A DNA stretch of 18,972 nucleotides, taken from positions 1 to 18,972 of the forward strand of contig CAMLGD010000045.1 in NCBI GenBank assembly GCA_946479405.1, in the 5' to 3' direction. The notes under the pieces are model-generated. The model was given only the letters and a program-made list of their open reading frames with translations, did no database searches and was not told where the DNA came from. This document shows positions 6,798 through 13,795 of the stretch, piece by piece. Source of the DNA: an uncultured Vogesella sp. Its GTDB lineage: Bacteria; Pseudomonadota; Gammaproteobacteria; Burkholderiales; Chromobacteriaceae. The translations under genes were made by a program, and so were the position numbers. The first letter of the stretch is position 1; each line of letters begins with the position of its first letter.

Positions 6798-9602
6798 ATG
6801 AAAACGTTGTTATTGATTGACGGCTCTTCTTATTTGTACCGCGCCTTTCACGCGATGCCCGACTTGCGCTCGCCGCAGGGCGAGCCGACCGGGGCGATCT
6901 ACGGCATGGTCAACATGCTGGCCCGGCTGAGTAAGGAAGTACGGTTCGATTATAGTGCCTGCATATTCGACGCCAAAGGCAAGACCTTCCGCGACGAGCT
7001 GTACCCGGAGTACAAGGCCAATCGTCCTTCCATGCCCACCGACCTGGCGGCGCAGATCGCCACCGTGCACGAAGTGGTGCGTGCCAGCGGCTGGCCGCTG
7101 CTGATGGTGGACGGGGTGGAGGCCGATGACGTGATCGGCACGCTGGCGCGCAGCGCCGCCGCCGCCGGCGTGCAGGTGATCATCTCCACCGGCGACAAGG
7201 ACATGGCGCAGCTGGTGACGCCGCTGGTGTCGCTGGTCAACACCATGACCAACGAGAACCTGGACGAAGCCGGGGTGAAGGAAAAATTCGGCGTGCCGCC
7301 GAACCGCATCATCGACTACCTGACGCTGATCGGCGACAAGGTGGACAACGTGCCGGGCGTGGACAAGTGCGGCCCCAAGACCGCGGTGAAGTGGCTGGAG
7401 GAGTACGACAGCCTGGACGGCGTGATTGCGCATGCGGCCAACGTTGGCGGCAAGGTGGGCGACAACCTGCGCGCGGCGCTGGAATGGCTGCCGCGCGGGC
7501 GCGAGCTGATCACCATCAAGTGCGACGTGGACCTGGCAGCTGAGCTGCCGGCGGGGCTGGACAGCCTGCTGCACGGCCAGCGCCAGCTGCCGCGGCTGGC
7601 CGAGCTGTTTACCGAGTGCGGCTTCCGTACCTTCCTGCGCGAAGTGCAGCAGGCGATGGCCGGCACCGAAATGGTTGCCGAGGCGCCGGCGCCAGCGCCA
7701 GCCAGCAGCGGCGACTTGTTCGGTGCCACCACTGACCTGTTTGCCGAGGCCCCGGCGGCCAACCTTGGCGCACCGGCCGTTGCCGTCGCGCCGCTGGCAC
7801 GCCACTACGAAACCATCCTTACCGATGCGCAGCTGGATGACTGGCTGCAGAGGTTGGCCGCAGCCGACATCGTGTCGGTCGATACCGAAACCACCAGCCT
7901 GGATCCGATGCAGGCGCGCATTGTCGGCCTGAGCTTCGCCATCGAGCCGGGGCACGCCGCCTACCTGCCGCTGGCGCACCGCGGCCCGGACGCGCCGCAT
8001 CAGCTGGACCGCGATGCCACGCTGGCCAAGCTCAAGCCGTGGCTGGAAGACGCTGGCAAGAAAAAGCTGGGGCAGAACCTGAAGTACGACCGCCACGTGC
8101 TGGCCAATCACGGCATCACCCTGCGTGGCGTGGCCGACGATACGTTGCTGGCGTCGTACGTGATCGAAAGCCACCTGCGCCACAATATGGATGATCTGGC
8201 GCGCCGCCACCTGGACGAAACCACGGTCAGCTACGAAGACATCTGCGGCAAGGGAGCCAAGCAGATCGGCTTCGACGAAGTGGCGGTGGAGGTTGCGGCC
8301 AACTATGCCGCCGAGGACGCCGACATTACCCTGCGCCTGAACCGGCACTTTGCGCCGCTGCTCAGCGGCAAGTTGCAGAGCGTGTACCGTGATATAGAGC
8401 TGCCGGTAGCCGAAGTGCTGTTCAAGATGGAACGCAACGGCGTGCTGATCGACCGCGACATCCTGGCGGCGCAGAGCCATCAGCTGGGCAGCGAGATGCT
8501 GCGCCTGGAGCAGGAGTCCTACGCGCTGGCCGGGCAGCCGTTCAACCTCAACTCGCCCAAGCAGCTGCAGGAAATCCTGTTCGGCAAGCTGGGCATTCCC
8601 ACCAAGGGTGTGCGCAAGACTGCCAGCGGCGGTTTCTCCACCGACGAGGAAGTGCTGGAAAAACTGGCACTGGATTTCCCGCTGCCCAAGCTGATCCTGC
8701 AATACCGCGGTCTGGCCAAGCTCAAGTCCACCTACACCGACAAGCTGCCGACGCTGATCAACCCGCAAACCGGCCGCGTGCACACCAACTATGCGCAGGC
8801 GGTGGCGATTACCGGCCGCCTGGCCAGCAACGATCCCAACCTGCAGAACATCCCGGTGCGCACCGTCGAGGGCCGCCGCGTGCGCGAGGCGTTCGTGGCG
8901 CCGGCCGGGCATGTGATTGTCAGTGCCGACTACTCGCAGATCGAGCTGCGCATCATGGCGCATCTGTCCGGCGATGCCGGCATGTTGGCCGCCTTCGCCA
9001 GTGGCGAGGACATCCACAAGGCCACTGCCGCCGAGGTGTTCGGCGTGCCGCTGGCCGAGGTCAGCAGCGACCAGCGCCGCGCCGCCAAGGCCATCAACTT
9101 CGGCCTGATCTACGGTATGGGCAAGTATGGGTTGGCATCGCAGCTGGGCATCAGCAACGACGCGGCGCAGCAGTACATCGACAGCTACTTCCGCAAGTAC
9201 CCGGGGGTGGCCGACTACATGCAGCGCACCCGCGCCGATGCCGCCGAGCAGGGCTACGTGGAAACGGTGTTCGGCCGTCGCCTGTATCTGCCGGAAATCC
9301 GCGCCGCCAACCAGGCACGCCGCGCCGGCGCCGAACGCGCGGCGATCAATGCGCCGATGCAGGGTACCGCCGCTGACCTGATCAAGCTGGCGATGCTGGC
9401 GGTGCAGGGCTGGCTGGAGCAGGAGCAACTGCACAGCAAGCTGATCATGCAGGTGCACGATGAACTGGTGCTGCAGGTGGCCGCGGCCGAGCTGGCGCTG
9501 GTGCAGGACAAACTGCCGCAGCTGATGGCCGGGGTGGCGGCGCTGAAAGTGCCGCTGCTGGCCGAGGTGGGCGTAGGCCCGAGCTGGGAGGCTGCGCACT
9601 AG
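6798..9602 (+). CDS. polA: DNA polymerase I
   Basis: A 934-residue repair and Okazaki-fragment polymerase with all three domains. 5'-nuclease, about 1-290: LLLIDGSSYLYRAFHAM, metal ligands in GVEADDVIG and STGDKDMAQLV, helix-hairpin-helix near GDKVDNVPGV. Proofreading 3'-5' exonuclease, about 335-520, with intact DEDDy residues Asp362, Glu364, Asp431, Tyr503 and Asp507. Polymerase, about 525-934: motif A DYSQIELRIMAHL (Asp711), motif B RRAAKAINFGLIYGMG (760-775), motif C VHDEL (Asp888). An Ala/Pro-rich linker (about 295-335) joins nuclease and Klenow parts and holds two DLF tripeptides. No Shine-Dalgarno is visible before the ATG, and only 14 bases separate it from the LOG start. A strong terminator follows. 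Confidence 0.98.
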   Translation: MKTLLLIDGSSYLYRAFHAMPDLRSPQGEPTGAIYGMVNMLARLSKEVRFDYSACIFDAKGKTFRDELYPEYKANRPSMPTDLAAQIATVHEVVRASGWPLLMVDGVEADDVIGTLARSAAAAGVQVIISTGDKDMAQLVTPLVSLVNTMTNENLDEAGVKEKFGVPPNRIIDYLTLIGDKVDNVPGVDKCGPKTAVKWLEEYDSLDGVIAHAANVGGKVGDNLRAALEWLPRGRELITIKCDVDLAAELPAGLDSLLHGQRQLPRLAELFTECGFRTFLREVQQAMAGTEMVAEAPAPAPASSGDLFGATTDLFAEAPAANLGAPAVAVAPLARHYETILTDAQLDDWLQRLAAADIVSVDTETTSLDPMQARIVGLSFAIEPGHAAYLPLAHRGPDAPHQLDRDATLAKLKPWLEDAGKKKLGQNLKYDRHVLANHGITLRGVADDTLLASYVIESHLRHNMDDLARRHLDETTVSYEDICGKGAKQIGFDEVAVEVAANYAAEDADITLRLNRHFAPLLSGKLQSVYRDIELPVAEVLFKMERNGVLIDRDILAAQSHQLGSEMLRLEQESYALAGQPFNLNSPKQLQEILFGKLGIPTKGVRKTASGGFSTDEEVLEKLALDFPLPKLILQYRGLAKLKSTYTDKLPTLINPQTGRVHTNYAQAVAITGRLASNDPNLQNIPVRTVEGRRVREAFVAPAGHVIVSADYSQIELRIMAHLSGDAGMLAAFASGEDIHKATAAEVFGVPLAEVSSDQRRAAKAINFGLIYGMGKYGLASQLGISNDAAQQYIDSYFRKYPGVADYMQRTRADAAEQGYVETVFGRRLYLPEIRAANQARRAGAERAAINAPMQGTAADLIKLAMLAVQGWLEQEQLHSKLIMQVHDELVLQVAAAELALVQDKLPQLMAGVAALKVPLLAEVGVGPSWEAAH

Positions 9603-9630
9603 CGCAGCGCCAGCCCCCGGCGCAATGCAC

Positions 9631-9668
9631 AAGCGGCCAACCGGTTACCGGGTTGGCCGCTTTTTTCG
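9631..9668 (+). terminator. Rho-independent terminator of polA, built from an inverted pair of the dispersed word
   Basis: Stem AAGCGGCCAACC / GGTTGGCCGCTT (12 bp) with an 8-base loop and six T's (9661-9666). Both stem arms contain GCGGCCAAC, the word repeated across the window. It lies 28 bases after the polA stop. The minus strand has no T-run, so it serves polA only. Confidence 0.93.
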
Positions 9669-9700
9669 TGTTGGGCAGTGCTGGTGGTACGGGCAAAATC

Positions 9701-9743
<43 letters not shown>

Positions 9744-9774
9744 TGGCGTTGCGCAGCCCAGCTTTGCCCGGGAG

Positions 9775-11469
9775 TTAGTCGTTGCCGGCCACGCACACGC
9801 GATTGCGGCCCTCGTGCTTGGCCTGATACAGCGCCTTGTCCGATTGGCGGATCATGTCGCTCAGCGTCATCACCGTGCCATCCAGGCTGCACAGGCCGAC
9901 ACTGACGGTTACCTCGATGGTGTTGCCATTGCTGCTCATACTGCAGCTGGCCACCGCCTTGCACACCCGCTGGGCGGCAATGTGGGCTTCTTCCTCGCTG
10001 GCGCCGATCAGCAGGGCGGCGAACTCTTCGCCGCCCATGCGGCAGACCAGGTCGCTGTTGCGCAGGCCGTCGCACAGCAGGCGTGCGAAGTGCGTCAGCA
10101 CATCGTCGCCGGCCTCGTGGCCGAAACGGTCGTTGATGGCCTTGAAGTGGTCCAGGTCCAGCATCAGCAGGCTGAGCGGCTTGCCCTGCTGGCGGGCATC
10201 GTGGAAGGCCTTGCCGGCCAGCTCCATGAAGTGGCGGCGGTTGATCAGCCCGGTGAGCGCATCCTGGGTGGCCAGCTGGAACAGCTGGCTGGCGCGTTGC
10301 TCCTGCTGGATGGCGATGGCCATCAGGTGCGAGGTGCGCTGGATGATGTCCAGTGTCAGCGGGTCCGGCTGGCGCGGCTCGGCAAAGTAGGTGGCAAAAG
10401 TGCCCAGCAGCTGGCCATCATGCGCCGTGATGGGGTGCGACCAGCAGGCGCGCAGCGGGAACGGGCGCACCAGCTCGGTGTACGGCGCCCACAGCGGATC
10501 AGTGTTGATGTCGCTGACGATGACGGTCTGGCTGCGCGCGGCGGCGGTGCCGCAGGAGCCAGCGCCTTCAGCGATGGCGATGCCGTCGATCAGCGCCTTG
10601 TAATCTTCTGGCAGCCCGGGGCCGGCGGCTACGCGCAGGTGCCGGCCATCCGGCTGCAGCTGCATGATGGAGCTCATCGCGCCGCTGATCTGGTTGTCCA
10701 TCATGCGACAGGTCCAGTCCATCACCTCCGGCAGCGGGCGGTCGTTGGCCAGCATTTCCAGCAGCCGATTCTCGTCCGCCAGCCACAGACGGTTGGCGTG
10801 CTGTTCGGTGATGTCGCGCTCGATGCACAGCAGGCTCTGGATGGCGCCGTTGTCGTCGGTTTCCGGCAGCAGCCGTGCCTCGAACACCAGGTGGCGCTCC
10901 GGACGGCTGATTTCGGTTTCGAAGGTGTAGGGTTGGCCGCTGCTCAGCACCTGGCGGGCGGCATGGTGCATGGCGTCGCACATGCTGGGCGGCAGGCCGC
11001 GGTCATCGATGCCGAGGCCGATGTGATACAGCGGCGGCAGCGGCGAGCGGCTGGCCAGCGCGCTGTTGACGTACAGGCACACCAGATTGGTGTCGTAACG
11101 GCTGATGATGTCCGGCGAATTTTCCACCAGGGTGCGGAATGCCTGGCGGTCTTCGCGCACGCTCAGCAGCAGGCCATGTGCCAGTGGGGTGAGCAGCCAG
11201 TCCAGCAGCATGCCGTGGTGGAAGTGCTGCAGCGACCAGCTTTGCGGCTGCGGTTGCTGCAGTTGCTGCAGTACCGGCGGCGGCAGCAGGTGGGGTGGCA
11301 GCGGCTGCCCGACGGCCAGCGGCTGGCTTTGCAGCAGCAGTTGAAAACGTGGCGAAACCAGCTGGATCCGCAATTGCGGATCCAGCAGCAAATAACCACC
11401 GGGCAGGGCGGTGAGGATGGTTTCCAGGGTTGCCGAATCCGGCACGATCTGCTCCGTTTGCGTGTGCAT
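9775..11469 (-). CDS. Diguanylate cyclase with PAS and GAF sensory domains (GGDEF protein)
   Basis: A 564-residue, apparently soluble protein that should make cyclic di-GMP from two GTP. Order: a degenerate PAS-like N-terminus (about 15-105, LLLDPQLRIQLVSPRF) with a Gln/Pro-rich stretch; a PAS (about 108-225, RTLVENSPDIISRYDTNL to IERDITEQ); a GAF (about 235-390, GSCGTAAARSQTVIVSDI); GGDEF (about 395-562). The active-site motif is GGEEF (479-483), which is functional in known cyclases. An RxxD inhibitory site (Arg470, Asp473) sits the canonical five residues ahead, so product inhibition is expected. No EAL domain, no membrane segment. There is no clear Shine-Dalgarno before the ATG. A perfect 26-bp palindrome lies in codons about 28-37. 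The ligand sensed is unknown. Confidence 0.92.
   Translation of the reverse strand: MHTQTEQIVPDSATLETILTALPGGYLLLDPQLRIQLVSPRFQLLLQSQPLAVGQPLPPHLLPPPVLQQLQQPQPQSWSLQHFHHGMLLDWLLTPLAHGLLLSVREDRQAFRTLVENSPDIISRYDTNLVCLYVNSALASRSPLPPLYHIGLGIDDRGLPPSMCDAMHHAARQVLSSGQPYTFETEISRPERHLVFEARLLPETDDNGAIQSLLCIERDITEQHANRLWLADENRLLEMLANDRPLPEVMDWTCRMMDNQISGAMSSIMQLQPDGRHLRVAAGPGLPEDYKALIDGIAIAEGAGSCGTAAARSQTVIVSDINTDPLWAPYTELVRPFPLRACWSHPITAHDGQLLGTFATYFAEPRQPDPLTLDIIQRTSHLMAIAIQQEQRASQLFQLATQDALTGLINRRHFMELAGKAFHDARQQGKPLSLLMLDLDHFKAINDRFGHEAGDDVLTHFARLLCDGLRNSDLVCRMGGEEFAALLIGASEEEAHIAAQRVCKAVASCSMSSNGNTIEVTVSVGLCSLDGTVMTLSDMIRQSDKALYQAKHEGRNRVCVAGND
11361..11386. repeat. Perfect 26-bp palindrome inside the GGDEF gene
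   Basis: The half-site GCTGGATCCGCAA is followed directly by its exact reverse complement, with no spacer. It encodes part of LDPQLRIQL near the GGDEF N-terminus, about 85-110 bases into the gene. Symmetry of 13 bp per arm is far beyond chance for this window. Confidence 0.95.
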
Positions 11470-11507
11470 CGACAGGTTGGGCTGCGCCCGACGGGATAGG
11501 TAGCGTG

Positions 11508-11513
11508 ATTGTA
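11508..11513 (-). promoter_or_regulatory. Possible -10 element for the GGDEF gene
   Basis: TACAAT on the minus strand differs from TATAAT at one position and lies about 40 bases before the GGDEF ATG. I see no convincing -35 at 16-18 bases. The 157-base gap 11470-11626 must hold promoters for both this gene and the divergent cysG. Confidence 0.3.
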
Positions 11514-11626
11514 GTCATTCTGGCTAGAAAAGACGCGGCAAAATCCATCGTCCGGGGCCGGTTGCCACGGTCGCCAAGCCGCAGCCGAGCGGGTATCCTC
11601 GACAGGATTATTGATGGGAGCCGCTT

Positions 11627-13033
11627 GTGGAGTACTTTCCGATCTTTCTGCGCCTGCAGGGCGAGCCCTGTTTGCTGGTGGGCGGGGGCGAGGTGGCCGT
11701 GCGCAAGGCGCGGTTGTTGTTGTCGGCCGGTGCGCGGCTGACGGTGGTGTCGCCGGCGCTGGTGCCCGAGTTGGCCGCACTGGCGGCCAGTGGTGTCATC
11801 CGCCACCTGCAGCGTGCGGTGGTGGCGGATGATGTCGCCGGTCAGCGCCTGGTGGTGGCGGCGACGGACAACCGGGAGGTTAACCGCATGGTGTCGCAGG
11901 CGGCGCAGGTGCGGGGCATTCCGGCCAACGTGGTGGATGACCCGGAGCTGTCCAGCTACATCACGCCGGCGATTGTCGACCGCTCGCCGCTGGTGATCGC
12001 GGTATCCACCGGCGGTGGTGTGCCGGTGCTGGCGCGGCTGATTCGCGCGCGGCTGGAAAGCCTGATCCCGGCCGGTTTCGGCAATCTGGCGCGCTTCGCC
12101 AGCCGCTTCCGCGATCAGGTCAAGGCGCGTTTCGGCAACGTGGAGCAGCGGCGTGCGTTCTGGGAGTCGGTGCTGGAGGGGCCGCTGGCGGAGCAGGTGA
12201 TGAACGGCAACGAAGCCGCCGCCGAGGCTGACATGCTGGCCAGGTTGGCCGCAAGCGAAACGCCGCCCTCCGGCGCGGTGTATCTGGTGGGGGCCGGTCC
12301 CGGCAACCCGGATCTGCTGACCTTCCGCGCGTTGCGGCTGATGCAGCAGGCCGATGTGGTGCTGTACGACAATCTGGTCGCCGAACCGCTGCTGGAGCTG
12401 GTGCGGCGTGATGCCGAGCGCATTTTCGTCGGCAAGCAACGTGCCAATCACTCGCTGCCGCAGGAAGACATCAACAGCCTGATGGTGCGTCTGGCCGGCG
12501 AGGGCAAGCGCGTGTTGCGGCTGAAGGGCGGCGATCCGTTTACCTTCGGCCGTGGTGGCGAGGAAATCGAAGCGCTGGCGGCCGAGGGTATCCCGTTCGA
12601 GGTGGTGCCGGGCATTACCTCGGCCAGCGGAGCCGCCGCCTATGCCGGGATTCCGCTGACCCACCGTGACCATGCCCAATCGGTGACATTTGTTACAGGT
12701 CACAAACAGGACGGCAGCATAGCGCTAGACTGGCCGGCACTGACCCGTGAGCAGCAGACCGTGGTGGTATACATGGGATTGACCATGGCGGCGGAACTCT
12801 GCGCCGAGTTTATCCGTCATGGTAAGGCGGCCAGCACTCCGGCGGCAGTGGTTGAACGTGCCACCACCCTGCAGCAGCGCACAGTTGTGGGTACACTGGA
12901 AACCTTGCCTGGCTTGATCCAGGCGCATAGTATCAGTTCGCCCGCGTTGATTATCGTGGGCGATGTGGTGGCGCTGTCGCCGCGGCTGGGCTGGTTCCGC
13001 CGTGCCGAAACAGCGCCGGGGGCGGCGGGCTGA
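11627..13033 (+). CDS. cysG: Siroheme synthase CysG (uroporphyrinogen-III methyltransferase / precorrin-2 dehydrogenase / ferrochelatase)
   Basis: A 468-residue trifunctional cytoplasmic enzyme that turns uroporphyrinogen III into siroheme, the cofactor of sulfite and nitrite reductases. N-terminal half (1-150, dehydrogenase and chelatase): LLVGGGEVAVRKARLLLSAG for NAD binding, Asp104 in NVVDDPEL, and SPLVIAVSTGG. Position 128 is Thr where E. coli has Ser128, the phosphorylated residue. A linker spans about 150-215. C-terminal SUMT methyltransferase: VYLVGAGPGNPDLLT, LKGGDPFTFGRGGEE, PGITSASGAAAYAGIPLTHRD, VTGH and YMGL. The length is close to the 457 residues of E. coli CysG. The start is GTG at 11627 with GGGAG 6 bases before it; the nearby ATG is out of frame. 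An EIIA gene follows after 57 bases without a terminator. Confidence 0.96.
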   Translation: MEYFPIFLRLQGEPCLLVGGGEVAVRKARLLLSAGARLTVVSPALVPELAALAASGVIRHLQRAVVADDVAGQRLVVAATDNREVNRMVSQAAQVRGIPANVVDDPELSSYITPAIVDRSPLVIAVSTGGGVPVLARLIRARLESLIPAGFGNLARFASRFRDQVKARFGNVEQRRAFWESVLEGPLAEQVMNGNEAAAEADMLARLAASETPPSGAVYLVGAGPGNPDLLTFRALRLMQQADVVLYDNLVAEPLLELVRRDAERIFVGKQRANHSLPQEDINSLMVRLAGEGKRVLRLKGGDPFTFGRGGEEIEALAAEGIPFEVVPGITSASGAAAYAGIPLTHRDHAQSVTFVTGHKQDGSIALDWPALTREQQTVVVYMGLTMAAELCAEFIRHGKAASTPAAVVERATTLQQRTVVGTLETLPGLIQAHSISSPALIIVGDVVALSPRLGWFRRAETAPGAAG

Positions 13034-13090
13034 CCGCCATGCCGGCCGTTTGCGGCCAACTTGACCGGCACAGGCCGGAGTAAACGAAAC

Positions 13091-13504
13091 ATGGTTGGTG
13101 TACTGATCATCTCACATGGCAATCTCGGGCACAGCCTGGCCGATTGCGCGCGGCATGTCCTTGGCCGCGTGCCGGACAATCTGGCCGTGATGGCCGTGGA
13201 AAAACACGAAGACCCGGAACAAAAGTTCCACGAAGCCAGCGCACTGGTCGCCAAGCTGCAGCAGGGCGATGGCGTGCTGCTGCTCACCGATATGGTTGGC
13301 GGCACGCCGGCCAATATCACCTGGCGGCTGGTGGAGGCCGGCAAGGTGGAGGCGGTAGCCGGCATCAACCTGCCGATGCTGGTGCGCGCGCTGTGCTACA
13401 GCAGCCAGCCGCTGGAGGTGGTGGTAGGCAAAGCCATTACCGGCGGGCTGGAGGGGGTCTACTACATGCTGCCAGAGGGGAAAGATGCAAAAGCAACAGA
13501 TTGA
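13091..13504 (+). CDS. PTS mannose-type EIIA protein
   Basis: A 137-residue cytoplasmic phosphocarrier of the EIIA-Man fold. Phospho-acceptor His9 is in VLIISHGNLGHSLA; the second signature LLLTDMVGGTPANI (about 73-86) and INLPMLVRAL follow. It would accept phosphate from HPr-His15. There is no EIIB or EIIC domain fused or nearby, so a regulatory rather than transport role is likely, as in other betaproteobacteria with EIIA-Man/HPr/EI sets. The ATG at 13091 was preferred to an upstream in-frame start at 13061 because family proteins begin MVGVLIISHG and GGAG lies 10 bases before it. The end overlaps ptsH by 20 bases. Confidence 0.9.
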   Translation: MVGVLIISHGNLGHSLADCARHVLGRVPDNLAVMAVEKHEDPEQKFHEASALVAKLQQGDGVLLLTDMVGGTPANITWRLVEAGKVEAVAGINLPMLVRALCYSSQPLEVVVGKAITGGLEGVYYMLPEGKDAKATD

Positions 13505-13754
13505 GATCATCAACAAGCTGGGCCTGCATGCACGGGCATCCAGCAAGTTCACCCAAACCGCCAGTCGCTTCCGCGCCGAGGTATGGATCGCGCGCAACGG
13601 TCGCCGCGTCAACGGCAAGAGCATCATGGGCGTGATGATGCTGGCCGCCGCCAAGGGCGCGCTGGTTGACCTGGAAACCAATGGCGAAGACGAAGACGCC
13701 GCCATGGCGGCACTGGTGGAGCTGATCAACAACCGCTTCGACGAAGCGGAATAA
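13485..13754 (+). CDS. ptsH: Phosphocarrier protein HPr
   Basis: An 89-residue PTS phosphocarrier. His15 in NKLGLHARAS is the EI-dependent phosphorylation site. Ser46 in NGKSIMGVMML is the residue modified by HPr kinase/phosphorylase where that enzyme exists; its conserved surroundings suggest such regulation, but no hprK is in this window. The gene overlaps the EIIA gene by 20 bases, and a GAGGGG precedes the ATG. ptsI starts 41 bases downstream, so EIIA, HPr and EI are made from one transcript. Confidence 0.96.
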   Translation: MQKQQIEIINKLGLHARASSKFTQTASRFRAEVWIARNGRRVNGKSIMGVMMLAAAKGALVDLETNGEDEDAAMAALVELINNRFDEAE

Positions 13755-13795
13755 GCCGCCGGCACAACGATAACAACAGGGCGAGGGAGCGAACA

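Noticed and set aside
6810..9632. A 940-codon open frame antisense to almost all of polA
   Set aside because: High-GC codon use in polA leaves few stops on the opposite strand. The product is His/Gln/Arg-rich with no recognisable domain, while polA itself is unmistakable.
13034..13090. Possible terminator between cysG and the EIIA gene (GGCCG-TTTG-CGGCC)
   Set aside because: The stem is 5 bp with no T-run; part of it is simply a copy of the dispersed 10-mer. I treat cysG and the PTS genes as possibly co-transcribed.
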